This document shows, piece after piece, positions 18,906 to 27,513 of a DNA stretch of 64,000 nt. Source of the DNA: Nocardioides sp. (GTDB taxonomy: Bacteria; Actinomycetota; Actinomycetes; Propionibacteriales; Nocardioidaceae); contig PBYI01000008.1 in the NCBI GenBank assembly GCA_002729525.1, forward strand, positions 186,001 to 250,000, read 5' to 3'. Numbering within the stretch: position 1 is the first letter of the stretch; every line of letters begins with the position of its first letter. The notes below the pieces were generated by a model, which was not told where the DNA came from, did no database searches, and saw only the letters and a program-made list of their open reading frames with translations. The position numbers and the translations under genes are program-made.

Positions 18906-19987
18906 TCGACGTCGACGGGCACCTTGGACGTCGTCGTGGTCGGGTGTGTCGAGGTGCCGTAGCGGTCGAAGCGTTGCCCTGTCGCGACCCCGCCGAGGTA
19001 GAAGGCGGTGAAGGCGATCATCACGCCGGCGATGTCGTCGGCGACGTAGTGCCAGCCGAAGTAGAGCGTCGCGACCACGGTCAGGCCGAAGTTGACCCAG
19101 AAGACGACCTTGATGACCTTGTTGCGCAGCGTGAACTGCACCATCAGCGCCACCAGCAGCGTGATCGCGACGTGCAGGCTGGCGAACCCGGCGACGGAGT
19201 TGACCGTGCCGAGCACCTCGACGCCGTTGTAGTCGCCGTACAGCACGGCCTCGCGGGAGCGCTTGAGCGAGGCGATGAGGTCGGTCGTCGGGGTGTGCGC
19301 GAGGTCGGAGTAGCCGGCGTTGAAGTAGAAGACCGGGCCGAGGGTCGGCAGCAGGTAGTAGGACAGCGTGCCCAGCGACCAGGCGATCGCCTGCGAGGTC
19401 GCGAACCAGTAGCCGAACGAGATGTTGCGCGACCAGACCAGCCAGGCGGTCAGCGCGAGCGGCACCAGCGGCAGGAACCACAGGTAGATGTAGGACAGGC
19501 CCCAGGCGGCGACGTGGGTGCCGAGGAGGTCGTGCAGGAACGGGCCGGGCTCGTGACCGAAGAACAGCACCCGGTCGACGGCGAAGAGCTCGCGGTCGAA
19601 CATCTGGCTGTCGTCGGTGAAGTCGCGGACGAACGGCAGCGCGGACTTGAGGTTCCGGTAGCTGACGTAGGTGATGTAGAAGCAGATGACGCCCAGCGCC
19701 ACGAGGGTCAGCCGCTCGCGCGACCAGTGGGTGCGCAGCCGCTCACGGACCAGGGGCGGCATCGCCGACGGCTTGAGCCGGGAGTACCACAGCGTGCGGG
19801 GCAGCAGGTCGAGCAGCAGGGCCCCGAGCAGCAGCAGCGGGAGGCGCAGCCAGGTGGGTCCGAGGAAGCTGCCCTCGGGGTCGAGCAGTGGTCGGTCGTA
19901 GATCACCGAGACCGTGACCGCCAACGCGCCCATGACCCCGGCGACGCCGATGAGGGTCACGTAGGCGCGGCGGTGCATGGCGGCCAT
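18902..19987 (-). CDS. PAP2-superfamily membrane phosphatase or phosphotransferase
   Basis: The 361-residue integral membrane protein has about seven to eight hydrophobic helices. The PAP2 signature is split as expected: FASLHVAIT near residue 268 (motif 2, with the catalytic His) and GWHYVADDIAG near 313 (motif 3, His and Asp). The first motif (K-x6-R-P) is degenerate, as in the PAP2_3/inositolphosphotransferase-like group. Such proteins act on lipid phosphates or phosphoinositol lipids at the outer face of the membrane. The ATG at 19987 follows an AGGTG Shine-Dalgarno at 8 nt; a second ATG three codons later is possible. The stop codon lies in the phased repeat array. Confidence 0.82.
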   Translation of the reverse strand: MAAMHRRAYVTLIGVAGVMGALAVTVSVIYDRPLLDPEGSFLGPTWLRLPLLLLGALLLDLLPRTLWYSRLKPSAMPPLVRERLRTHWSRERLTLVALGVICFYITYVSYRNLKSALPFVRDFTDDSQMFDRELFAVDRVLFFGHEPGPFLHDLLGTHVAAWGLSYIYLWFLPLVPLALTAWLVWSRNISFGYWFATSQAIAWSLGTLSYYLLPTLGPVFYFNAGYSDLAHTPTTDLIASLKRSREAVLYGDYNGVEVLGTVNSVAGFASLHVAITLLVALMVQFTLRNKVIKVVFWVNFGLTVVATLYFGWHYVADDIAGVMIAFTAFYLGGVATGQRFDRYGTSTHPTTTTSKVPVDVD

Positions 19988-20080
19988 GCTACGGACACCT
20001 GGCAGACGGCTGTCAGTTCCCTCGGGGGTGACCTCCGCCGCGACAGCGGCCGGACGGCCGCCCGGCGGGCGCGCCCCGGG

Positions 20081-21106
20081 TCAGGCCACGGGCACCCGGG
20101 CGACGCGGGACGGCTCGACCCGCAGCACCACGCGCGCGCCCGGGCCGATCGTCGACGACGGCGGCGCGACGGCGTCGACCTCCCCGATGCCGGGTACGAC
20201 GGCGACGAGGCGCACCTGGTCGGGCGTCGCGCGGGCCTCGACCACCCGGCCGGCGAGCAGCTCGGGGTCGGGCGCCGACGTGCCCTCGTCGACGACCTCC
20301 AGCGCGGACCGGCGCAGCGCGACCGCACCGCCCGGCTCGAGGTCGGCGGCCCGGAGCAGCCGGACGGCCGGGTCGCCGTCGAGCACCCGGGCGTAGCCGA
20401 GGAACAGCGCGGTGGTGGCGTCGGCCGGGCCGGACCAGACCTCGGCGGCCGGGCCCTCCTGCACGACCCGGCCGGCGCGCAGCAGCACCAGGCGGTCGGA
20501 GAGCGCGAACGCCTCCTCCTGGTCGTGGGTGACCACCAGCGTGGTCGTGCCGGCCTCGCGCAGGATCCGGCCCAGGTCTCCGGCGAGCCGCTCACGCAGC
20601 CCGGTGTCGAGGGCCGACAGCGGCTCGTCGAGCAGCAGCAGGCGCGGGCTCCCGGCGAGCGCCCGGGCCAGGGCGACGCGCTGCCGCTCGCCGCCCGACA
20701 GCGACGCCGGCAGCCGGTGGCCGAAGCCCTCCAGGCCGACCAGCGCGAGCAGCTCCTCCACCCGCGCGGCACGGCCGCGGCGTCCCACGCGGGCCCGTCG
20801 GCGGGCCACCTTGAGGGCGTAGGCGACGTTGGCGGCGACGGTGAGGTGGGCGAAGAGCTGCCCGTCCTGGAACATCAGCGCGAAGCCCCGCTTGTGCGTC
20901 GGCACCCGCGCCAGGTCACGGTCGTCCCAGCGGACCCGGCCGGTGTCGGGCCGCTCGAGACCGGCCACGACGCGCAGGAGCGTCGACTTGCCGCACCCGG
21001 ACGGCCCGAGCACGCCGACCACGGCGCCGTCGGGCACGCCGAGGGTCACCCGGTCGAGGGCGGGCTCGTCGTCGTACCGGAGGGTGACGTCGTCGAGGCG
21101 CAGCAT
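20081..21106 (-). CDS. ABC transporter ATP-binding protein of the thiamine-type uptake system
   Basis: The 341-residue protein has all ABC ATPase motifs: Walker A GPSGCGKST near 34, Q-loop MFQDGQLF near 80, signature LSGGERQR near 132, Walker B LLLLDEP near 152 and the switch His in THDQEEA near 190. A C-terminal regulatory (TOBE-like) domain follows from about 245, as in FbpC/PotA/ThiQ-type proteins. The ATG overlaps the permease stop as TGATG, so the two are coupled. Because the operon carries a TPP riboswitch, the substrate is inferred to be thiamine or a thiamine precursor; without that, iron or sulfate could not be excluded. Confidence 0.88.
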   Translation of the reverse strand: MLRLDDVTLRYDDEPALDRVTLGVPDGAVVGVLGPSGCGKSTLLRVVAGLERPDTGRVRWDDRDLARVPTHKRGFALMFQDGQLFAHLTVAANVAYALKVARRRARVGRRGRAARVEELLALVGLEGFGHRLPASLSGGERQRVALARALAGSPRLLLLDEPLSALDTGLRERLAGDLGRILREAGTTTLVVTHDQEEAFALSDRLVLLRAGRVVQEGPAAEVWSGPADATTALFLGYARVLDGDPAVRLLRAADLEPGGAVALRRSALEVVDEGTSAPDPELLAGRVVEARATPDQVRLVAVVPGIGEVDAVAPPSSTIGPGARVVLRVEPSRVARVPVA

Positions 21107-22740
21107 CAGAACGCTCCCATCGAGGGCACCCGCAGCCGGTCGACGAGCAGCACCACCAGCGCGGTGGCGGCGGCGAGGACGACCGAGGCGGCGAGCGCCA
21201 TCTGGTAGTTGCCGTCGCCGGGGTGGCCGAGCAGGCGCACGATGACGACGGGGAGGGTCGGGTGGTCGGCACGGCTGAGGAACGACGTCGCGCCGAACTC
21301 CCCCAGCGACACCGCGAAGGCGAAGCCCGCGGCGGCCACCAGCGGGCGGGCGAGCGCGGCGGCGTCGACGGTCCAGGCGACGCGGAGCGGTCCGGCGCCC
21401 AGCGAGGAGGCGGCCTGGCGCTGCCGGTCGTCGACCGAGGCGAGCACCGGCACCAGGGTGCGCACCACCAGCGGCAGCGCGACCAGCGCCTGCGCCACCG
21501 GCACCAGCAGCGGCCAGGTGCGCAGGTCGAGCGGCTGACCGCCGAGGGTCACCAGGAAGCCGAAGCCCAGGGTCACCGCGGAGACCCCGAGCGGCAGCAT
21601 GAAGAAGCCGTCGAGCACCGCGCGCAGCCGCCGTTCCCCCGTCGACCGCGAGCGGCGGGTCAGCACGAGGGCGACCAGCAGCCCGAGCAGCAGCGAGATC
21701 CAGGTGGCGTCGACCGCGGTCTGGAAGGAGTTGCGCAGCGCCTCCGTGACCGGCACGACGAGCACGGAGTCGCCGCCGGTGGTCTGCAGCGCTCGGAAGC
21801 CCTCGAGGCTCCAGGCGCCGTCGACCCGCAGCGAGGACACGACGAGCGCCCCGACGGGCAGGGCCAGCGCGCCGAGCACCGCCAGCGTCAGCAGCAGCGC
21901 CGGTACGTCGCGCCAGCCCGGGCCGTGCGGGCGCGGCAGCACCCGGGACGCGGTCGGGTCGGGCACCGCGCGCAGCCGGCCGGCGACCACGAGCAGCAGC
22001 ACCACCGCGAGCAGCTGGAGGACCGACAGCGCGGCCGCGCCGGAGAGGTCGTACAGCGTCGTGGTGAGCAGGTAGATCTCGGTCTCCACCGACGCGTAGC
22101 GGACCCCGCCGAGCACGAGCACGACGCCGAACGCGGTGGCGCAGAAGAGGAACACCACGCTCGCCGACGACACGACGGCCGGCCGCAGGGTCGGCCAGGT
22201 GACGGTGCGGAAGACCCGCCACGGCGACGCCCCGAGGGCCGCCGCGGCCTCGCCCGGCCGCGCGTCGAGGCCCTCCCACGCGGCGCCGACCGTGCGCACC
22301 ACGACGGCGACGTTGAAGAAGACCAGGCCCATCAGCACCGCCCACGGCGTGTGCTCCAGCCCGAGCCCGCCGAGCAGCCCGTCGTCGCGGAGCAGCTGCT
22401 GGAAGGCCACGCCGACCACGACGGTGGGCAGCACGAACGGCACCAGCAGCAGCGCCCGCACCAGCCGGCGGAACGGGAACGTCAGCCGGTGCAGGACGTA
22501 CGCCGCCGGGACGCCGAGCAGCACCGCGACGACGGTGGCGACACTCGACGTCCAGACGGTGAACCACACGACCCGGCCGGTGCGCTCGCGGCCGAGCACC
22601 TCCAGGGCGCCCGACAGGTCGAAGGTGCCGTCGGGGAAGAACCCGCGCGCCAGCATCCCGGCGACGGGCACGACGAAGAAGACGCCGAGCACCGCCAGCG
22701 GCACCGCCGCCAGCGCGAGCAGCCCGAGCGCCCGCCTCAC
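21106..22740 (-). CDS. Fused-permease subunit of the thiamine-type ABC transporter (ThiP-like)
   Basis: The 544-residue membrane protein contains two binding-protein-dependent transport domains in tandem, about 12 hydrophobic helices. EAA-loop-like segments appear near residues 165-185 (AAALGASPWRVFRTVTWPTLRPA) and 430-450 (AASSLGAGPLRVAWTVDAAALARP), the contact sites for the ATPase. A single polypeptide with both halves is typical of the ThiP/FbpB group. The GTG start is 28 bases after the binding-protein stop. It lies between the binding-protein and ATPase genes in one operon. Confidence 0.9.
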   Translation of the reverse strand: MRRALGLLALAAVPLAVLGVFFVVPVAGMLARGFFPDGTFDLSGALEVLGRERTGRVVWFTVWTSSVATVVAVLLGVPAAYVLHRLTFPFRRLVRALLLVPFVLPTVVVGVAFQQLLRDDGLLGGLGLEHTPWAVLMGLVFFNVAVVVRTVGAAWEGLDARPGEAAAALGASPWRVFRTVTWPTLRPAVVSSASVVFLFCATAFGVVLVLGGVRYASVETEIYLLTTTLYDLSGAAALSVLQLLAVVLLLVVAGRLRAVPDPTASRVLPRPHGPGWRDVPALLLTLAVLGALALPVGALVVSSLRVDGAWSLEGFRALQTTGGDSVLVVPVTEALRNSFQTAVDATWISLLLGLLVALVLTRRSRSTGERRLRAVLDGFFMLPLGVSAVTLGFGFLVTLGGQPLDLRTWPLLVPVAQALVALPLVVRTLVPVLASVDDRQRQAASSLGAGPLRVAWTVDAAALARPLVAAAGFAFAVSLGEFGATSFLSRADHPTLPVVIVRLLGHPGDGNYQMALAASVVLAAATALVVLLVDRLRVPSMGAF

Positions 22741-22768
22741 GGCGTGCCGGGCAGGGGTCCGGCCGCCC

Positions 22769-23899
22769 TCACCGGGTCACGACGTCGTTCCACTCCACCA
22801 GCCAGTCCTCGCGGTTCGCCTCGATGTCGGCCGGGTCGACCTCGAACGGGTCGGTCGGCCGCCCGGCGTGCTGGGCCCAGTCGTCGGGCAGCGGGGTGTC
22901 GTCGACCACCGGGAAGACGTACATCGACTCCGGCAGGGCCTCCTGCACGGTGGGGCTGAGCAGGAAGTCGATCAGCGCGGCACCGCCCGCGGCGTCCTCG
23001 GCACTGTCGAGCAGGCCGGCGTACTCGACCTGGTGGTAGCAGGTGTCGAGCAGCGCGGACGTCGAGCTGGTGCCGTCGTCGCCGACGGTGAAGGCGGGCG
23101 AGGAGTCGTAGGAGACGACGACCGGCTTGTCGCCGCCGCCACCGCCCTGCGTGAACTCGCCCTGGTATGCCTCCGACCATCCGGCCACGACCTCGGCGCC
23201 GTTGTCCATCAGGCTCGCCCAGTAGTCGGGCCAGTCGTCGCCGTACGCCGCGATCGTGGTGAGGAGGAACGCCAGGCCGGGCGAGCTGGACGCCGCGCTC
23301 GGGATCGCGAGGAGGTCGGCGTACGTCGGGTCGACGAGGTCGTCGAGCGTGGCCGGCGGCTCGAGGTCGTTGTCGGCGAACCAGGTGTCGTCGACGTTGA
23401 CGCAGACGTTGCCGTTGTCGACCGGCACGAAGGCGCCGGCGTCGTCTCCGGGCAGCGCGTCGTCCTCGACGCCGTCGGGGAGTTCGCCGGGGTACGCCGC
23501 GACCGCGCCGCTGTCGAGCACGCGGGAGCCGAAGGTGTTGTCGATGCCGAAGACGACGTCGCCGGTGGGCGCGCCGGCCTGGGCGGAGACCAGGTTGGCC
23601 AGGGTGCCGACACCGTCGTTGGGCCGGACCTCGAGGGTGTAGCCGGTCTCGTCCTCGAACGCCGCCACGACCTCCTCGGGCAGGTAGAAGTCGGAGTGGG
23701 TGAGCAGGACGACGGTGCCGTCGCCCTCGGCGAGGCCCTCGGACGAGCTCCCCGAGGGGGTACCGGTGGCGGTGTCGTCGTTCTCGCTGCCGACGAGGCT
23801 GCAGGACGTGACGCCCAGCGCGAGGCAGGCGGTGGCCGCCAGGGTGGTGAGCGAGCGGGTGGGACGGCTGACGAGGGTGGTGCGGGTGCGCGCAGTCAT
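22769..23899 (-). CDS. Thiamine-type ABC transporter substrate-binding lipoprotein (ThiB-like)
   Basis: The 376-residue protein starts with a basic region and hydrophobic core followed by a lipobox ending V-T-S-C, so Cys about 33 should be lipidated and the protein anchored outside the membrane. The mature part is a type II periplasmic binding fold (VVLLTHSDFYLPEEVVAAFEDETGY...VRPND) with the family segments GIDNTFGSRVLDSG and VVVSYDSSPAF. These fit the thiamine-binding family. The ATG has an AAGGGAG Shine-Dalgarno 7 nt upstream that is part of the P1 stem of a TPP riboswitch, so translation should fall when thiamine pyrophosphate is plentiful. Confidence 0.9.
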   Translation of the reverse strand: MTARTRTTLVSRPTRSLTTLAATACLALGVTSCSLVGSENDDTATGTPSGSSSEGLAEGDGTVVLLTHSDFYLPEEVVAAFEDETGYTLEVRPNDGVGTLANLVSAQAGAPTGDVVFGIDNTFGSRVLDSGAVAAYPGELPDGVEDDALPGDDAGAFVPVDNGNVCVNVDDTWFADNDLEPPATLDDLVDPTYADLLAIPSAASSSPGLAFLLTTIAAYGDDWPDYWASLMDNGAEVVAGWSEAYQGEFTQGGGGGDKPVVVSYDSSPAFTVGDDGTSSTSALLDTCYHQVEYAGLLDSAEDAAGGAALIDFLLSPTVQEALPESMYVFPVVDDTPLPDDWAQHAGRPTDPFEVDPADIEANREDWLVEWNDVVTR

Positions 23900-23904
23900 G
23901 TGCG

Positions 23905-23997
23905 GACTCCCTTCGCCGGTGCTAACCGGATCAGGTTCGGAGGGTCTGCGGCTGCGGTCCCGCACTCTCAGCACGCGCGTCACGTGCTCCCCTGTCT
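23905..23997 (-). promoter_or_regulatory. TPP riboswitch (THI element)
   Basis: Read on the minus strand, the element has the conserved blocks in order: GGGGAGC, then CTGAGAG, GACCCTC, and the core GAACCTGATCCGGTTAG followed by CACCGGCGAAGGGAG. These are the pyrimidine- and pyrophosphate-binding arms of the TPP aptamer. The 3' strand of P1 (GAAGGGAG, 23907-23914) contains the Shine-Dalgarno of the ThiB-like gene, and I see no separate expression platform, so ligand binding probably hides the ribosome site directly. Confidence 0.95.
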
Positions 23998-24006
23998 TGT
24001 CGCGCA

Positions 24007-24012
24007 CCACTC
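24007..24012 (-). promoter_or_regulatory. Candidate -10 box of the thiamine transporter operon
   Basis: TAGAGT (minus strand) lies about 10 bases before the 5' end of the riboswitch, at the right distance for transcription to start at the aptamer edge. No good -35 is visible in the GC-rich sequence upstream. Confidence 0.35.
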
Positions 24013-24051
24013 TACGGAGCCCGGCACGTGCGGCGGGCCAGCGGGGTCCGG

Positions 24052-25596
24052 TCAGCGGGGGCCGGTCAGCCGGCCGAACACCCGGTTGCACCGCGCGCCC
24101 CGGCACGACGCCAGGGCCTCGTAGCGGCGGCGCAGCTCGGCGATCGTGCGGGCGTAGCGCCGCTTGGCGGAGACGTCGTGCAGCTCGTAGGGGTCCTTGC
24201 GGCGGTCGTAGAGCTGCTCGTCGCCGTGGTTGACGTCCCGGACGTAGAGGTAGCGCCGGGTCTGCACGCCGCGGTCGGCCCAGCCCTGGTAGCGCTGGCT
24301 CGGCCGGGCCTTCTTGCCGGTCTGCACGAGGGTCGTGTCCCGGCCGAACCGCTTCGCGCCGTGCAGCAGCGGCACCAGCGAGAGGCCGTCGATCCGATGG
24401 TTCGCGCGGACGCCGGCGACGTCGAGGAAGGTGGCGGGCACGTCGACGAGCGACACCTGCTCGGCGCTGGTCCCGCCGCGCTCGACGCCCGGTCCGAGCA
24501 CGAGCAGCGGCACGTCGAGGATCTCGCGGACGAGCTGGTTCTTGGTGTCCAGCGCGTGCTCTCCGACGGCGTACCCGTTGTCGGAGGTGAACACGACGTA
24601 GGTGTGGTCGAGCTCGCCGGTGTCGCGCAGCGCGAGCAGCAGGTCGACGAAGGCGTCGTCGACCGAGCGGAGCGCCCGCACCCGGGCCAGGAACAGCTCC
24701 TGCATCGCGGCGGGCCGCTTGAGGCGACGGGCCCCCGGCCGCGGTCGGTCGTACGACGGCTTGGCCTCCGCGGGGTTGCGGGCACCGGCGTACAGGCGTC
24801 CGTACGTCGGGGTCTCGGGGTCCGCGGGCGGCGGCAGCTTGAGCCAGCCCCCGCCGCGGGCGCGGGTGACGCGCTTGTGGGGCGCGTTGTGGTTGACGTA
24901 CATCAGGAACGGGGCGCCGCTGGCCGAGAAGTCGGTGACCATCCGCCGGGTGCGGTCACGGATCTCGGTGGTGACGTAACCCTTCTTGCCGGTCGGTCGG
25001 TCGTAGAAGTTGAACGAGTAGTAGTCGGCGACCGCGCCGACCAGCGGCTCCCAGGAGGTCCACCCCGGGCTGCGCCGGGAGCCCTTCACGTAGCCGTTGA
25101 GGTACTTGCCGACGTAGCCCGTGCGGTAGCCCGCGCGGCTGAACCAGGTGCCGACCGTGCGCCGGTCGTCGAAGGCGCGGAACCCGCCGCGACTGCCGTT
25201 GTTGTGCCGTACGCCGTTGTTCTGCGCGTACTGCCCCGTCAGCAGCTCCGCGCGGGCCGGGCAGCACAGCGGGTGCGGGCTGACGGCGTTGCGGAAGGTC
25301 ATGCCGAACGCGTCGACGATCGCCTTCGTGCGCGGCATGTAGCGCAGGTCGTCGGTGCGCATGTCGTCGGTCAGGAAGAGCACGACGTTGGGGCGGGTGT
25401 CGGCCCGGCGGGCCTGGCGTGCCTGTCCGGCCGGCGCGGAGACAACTGCGGGGGCGGCGGGCGCGGCGGGGGCGCCGGGCGCGCCGGCCGCGTTGGTGGG
25501 GACCGCCAGGAGCGTCAGGACGACCCCCGCGACGCCGAGCAGGGTCGCGACGACACCGGGTCGGGGCGTGCGGGAGCGCACGGGAGCACCGGCCAT
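24052..25596 (-). CDS. Secreted or membrane-anchored sulfatase
   Basis: The 514-residue protein has one hydrophobic N-terminal helix (about 14-32), an Ala/Pro-rich linker and a type I sulfatase domain. The formylglycine motif C-x-P-x-R is CCPAR at 111-115, with Cys111 the residue to be modified. Metal-binding Asp77 and Asp78 (LFLTDDMR) and the later DNG (FTSDNGYAVGEH, near 346) are in place. Family members remove sulfate esters from glycans, steroids or aryl substrates; activity needs a formylglycine-generating enzyme elsewhere in the genome. The ATG follows an AAGAGG Shine-Dalgarno. The same window holds two sulfotransferases, but 17 kb away, so a shared pathway is only a possibility. Confidence 0.9.
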   Translation of the reverse strand: MAGAPVRSRTPRPGVVATLLGVAGVVLTLLAVPTNAAGAPGAPAAPAAPAVVSAPAGQARQARRADTRPNVVLFLTDDMRTDDLRYMPRTKAIVDAFGMTFRNAVSPHPLCCPARAELLTGQYAQNNGVRHNNGSRGGFRAFDDRRTVGTWFSRAGYRTGYVGKYLNGYVKGSRRSPGWTSWEPLVGAVADYYSFNFYDRPTGKKGYVTTEIRDRTRRMVTDFSASGAPFLMYVNHNAPHKRVTRARGGGWLKLPPPADPETPTYGRLYAGARNPAEAKPSYDRPRPGARRLKRPAAMQELFLARVRALRSVDDAFVDLLLALRDTGELDHTYVVFTSDNGYAVGEHALDTKNQLVREILDVPLLVLGPGVERGGTSAEQVSLVDVPATFLDVAGVRANHRIDGLSLVPLLHGAKRFGRDTTLVQTGKKARPSQRYQGWADRGVQTRRYLYVRDVNHGDEQLYDRRKDPYELHDVSAKRRYARTIAELRRRYEALASCRGARCNRVFGRLTGPR

Positions 25597-25708
25597 GTCC
25601 GGCGTACCTCTTCCGTCTCGCGGGTCACTGGGAGCACTCGTGACGAGCGTGGCCCGGACACTGCCACGCCGTGGGCCGCCGCGGGGGCCCTTTCGGCAGA
25701 CTGGGCCG

Positions 25709-26170
25709 GTGCGACACGAGACGCTGACCCTGGATGCGATGACCCCGCGACTGGTCCACGACCTCGCCCGCCTGCGACAGGACGTGTTCGTCGTCGAGCA
25801 GGACTGCCCCTACCCCGACCTCGACGGCCGCGACGCCGAGCCGTCCACGCTGCACGTGCTGCTCCTCGACGACGCTCCCGGCTCAGACGGTTCCGGCCAC
25901 GGGCAGATCGTCGGGTGCGCGCGGGTGCTCGACGACGGCGACGACTGGCGCATCGGCCGGGGCGCCCTCGCCCGCTCCGCGCGCGGGCAGGGGCTCGCCG
26001 ACGTGGTCATGCGCGCCGCGCTCGAGCACTGTCCCGGACGCGACGTCGTGCTCGACGCGCAGGCACCCCTGGCCGGCTGGTACGGGTCGCTGGGGTTCGA
26101 GGTGTGCGGGCCGGAGTTCCTCGAGGACGGCATCCCGCACCTGCCGATGCGCCGCCCCTCAGGTGGTTGA
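25709..26170 (+). CDS. ElaA-like GNAT N-acetyltransferase
   Basis: The 153-residue protein matches the ElaA group of small GNAT enzymes: LRQDVFVVEQDCPYPDLDGRD near the N-terminus is the family hallmark, followed by a motif-A-like RSARGQGLADVVMRAALEHCPG and the ending LAGWYGSLGFEVCGPEFLEDGIPHLPMRR. The substrate is unknown. The GTG at 25709 is 6 nt after CAGACT, which suggests a leaderless transcript. The last codons (GGT GGT TGA) lie inside a copy of an interspersed repeat, so the natural C-terminus may have been replaced by repeat sequence. Confidence 0.88.
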   Translation: MRHETLTLDAMTPRLVHDLARLRQDVFVVEQDCPYPDLDGRDAEPSTLHVLLLDDAPGSDGSGHGQIVGCARVLDDGDDWRIGRGALARSARGQGLADVVMRAALEHCPGRDVVLDAQAPLAGWYGSLGFEVCGPEFLEDGIPHLPMRRPSGG

Positions 26171-26366
26171 GCCGGCCGGCCGCCGCTGAAGGTGGTTGAG
26201 CCGGGCGAGCGCCAGCGAGTCCGAGTCGAAACCACCATCACGCGACCGGCAGCCGCGACCACCCGTGGTCGCCCACGACGCACGGCTACGCGGTGGTTTC
26301 GACACCTCCCTCGCCGAGGGCTCGGTCGGGCTCAACCACCTCAGCGAGCGTCGGGCTCAACCACCT
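26161..26366. repeat. Composite mirrored copies of an interspersed repeat between two convergent genes
   Basis: AGGTGGTTGAGCCGG occurs directly repeated at 26161 and 26190. The mirror form, GGGCTCAACCACCT, occurs at 26328-26341 and 26353-26366. Inner boundaries CGAAACCACC (26227-26236) and GGTGGTTTCG (26292-26301) face each other, and an 8-bp hairpin GCGACCAC/GTGGTCGC (26255-26272) sits near the centre. The stop codons of both flanking convergent genes fall within the outermost repeats. No transposase is present. The structure could act as a bidirectional terminator or be a MITE-like element. The unit at 26190-26236 matches the minus strand of 56727-56773 at 41 of 47 positions. Confidence 0.85.
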
Positions 26367-27448
26367 GTGGCGACGTACGACGCGGGCGCGTCCGCCGTCG
26401 CCGGCGTGACGACCGCCTGACCTCGAGCGACGAGGAGCTCCAGGTGCGCGCGGGTCTCCATCGAGGCGAGCCCGCGCGCGAAGGGGTCCAGCTCGTCGAA
26501 CGGGTGGAGGTGGCGGGTCCAGCCGACGCCGCCGGCGACCTGGCGCGCCGTCCGTCCGTCGGTCGGCGAGAGCAGCGCGAGCATCGCGGCGAGCCGGTCC
26601 TCGTGGTGGGCGAGCAGGGCGGTCGCGCGGGTGTGGCTGGACGGTGCGAGCGGACCGTGCGCGGGGAGCAGACGCAGGTCGGGCAGCGCGAGCACCCGGG
26701 CCAGCGACGACATGAAGTCGCCCAGCGGCTGGTCGGGCACGGGCACGGTGAAGCCGATGCTCGGCGTGATCGTGGGGAGCACGTGGTCGCCGGCGAAGAG
26801 CAGCCCGGCGCCCTCGTCGGCGAAGACGTAGTGGCCGGGCGTGTGGCCGGGCGTGTGCACGGCCTGGAAGGTCCGGGTACCGAGGTCGAGGGTGGTGTCA
26901 CCGGCGATCCAGCGGTCTGGCCCGGCCCACCGGGTGCGGTCGACCTCCTCACGCTCGCGCCGCTGCCACAGGTCGGCGACGTCGTCGGCACCGGCGGCGC
27001 GCAGCGCGGCGTCGAACGGGTCGTCGGGGAAGCCGCCGGGCTCGTCGAGCACCTCCAGCGCCGGGCGCTCCTCCTCACCGAGCAGCACCTCGGCGCCGAC
27101 CTCGGTGCCGATGACCCGCGCCATCGTGTAGTGGTCGCGGTGCGAGTGGGTCACGAGGAACCGCGTGATGTCGCCGAACCCGGCGCCCATCGACGCCAGG
27201 CTGCGGTCGAGCACCTCGCGCGCGACCGGGATCGCCCAGCCGCCGTCGACGAGGGTCAGCCCGCCCTCGCTCTCCACGACGTACACGTTGACCGCGCGCA
27301 GGCCGTCCATCGGCAGCGGCAGCGGGATCCGGTGCACCCCGTCGGCCACCGCCCACGCCCCCTCGGCGGCCCAGTGCTCGCCGGAGTCGGGCGAGACGGC
27401 GCGGGAGGTCGGGACGTTCGGGTCGGGCTCAGCGGTCACCCGGCGCAC
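26357..27448 (-). CDS. Metallo-beta-lactamase-fold hydrolase
   Basis: The protein (363 residues) has the MBL metal site THSHRDHYT near 110 (H-x-H-x-D-H), a His in HTPGHTPGHYVF near 220, and FAGDHVLPTITP near 240 with the bridging Asp. The arrangement is that of glyoxalase II-like or RNase Z-like hydrolases with a C-terminal helical domain (MBL/DUF2437-like). The substrate is unknown. The GTG at 27448 has a GGGAGG Shine-Dalgarno 7 nt upstream; the GTG at 27439, three codons later and 7 nt after TAGCGT, is an equal alternative for a leaderless start. The protein ends in Gly-Gly from the interspersed repeat. It is divergent from the PrmC-like gene. Confidence 0.88.
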   Translation of the reverse strand: MRRVTAEPDPNVPTSRAVSPDSGEHWAAEGAWAVADGVHRIPLPLPMDGLRAVNVYVVESEGGLTLVDGGWAIPVAREVLDRSLASMGAGFGDITRFLVTHSHRDHYTMARVIGTEVGAEVLLGEEERPALEVLDEPGGFPDDPFDAALRAAGADDVADLWQRREREEVDRTRWAGPDRWIAGDTTLDLGTRTFQAVHTPGHTPGHYVFADEGAGLLFAGDHVLPTITPSIGFTVPVPDQPLGDFMSSLARVLALPDLRLLPAHGPLAPSSHTRATALLAHHEDRLAAMLALLSPTDGRTARQVAGGVGWTRHLHPFDELDPFARGLASMETRAHLELLVARGQAVVTPATADAPASYVATGG

Positions 27449-27461
27449 GCTACGCCCTCCC

Positions 27462-27473
27462 GAACGATCGTTC
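27462..27473. promoter_or_regulatory. 12-bp perfect palindrome in a divergent promoter region
   Basis: GAACGATCGTTC is self-complementary and lies between the start of the MBL hydrolase gene (27448 or 27439) and the GTG of the PrmC-like gene at 27514. It is relatively A/T-rich for this genome and has the size of a dimeric repressor site. The regulator is not known. Confidence 0.4.
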
Positions 27474-27513
27474 TGGTCCGCCGTCCGCACCGACGACCTG
27501 CCAGGATCGCCCG

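Noticed and set aside
17696..21208. 1170-codon plus-strand open frame across acyl-CoA oxidase, PAP2 and ThiQ-like genes
   Set aside because: It crosses three well-supported minus-strand genes and their regulatory gaps and contains no recognisable motif.
24052..25596. Functional link between the sulfatase and the sulfotransferase pair
   Set aside because: They are 17 kb apart with unrelated genes between and no shared regulatory motif, so I do not claim one system.
26161..26366. Insertion sequence or MITE with terminal inverted repeats
   Set aside because: There are mirrored ends, but no transposase, no target-site duplication that I can see, and units like it occur singly elsewhere, so I kept it as an interspersed repeat.
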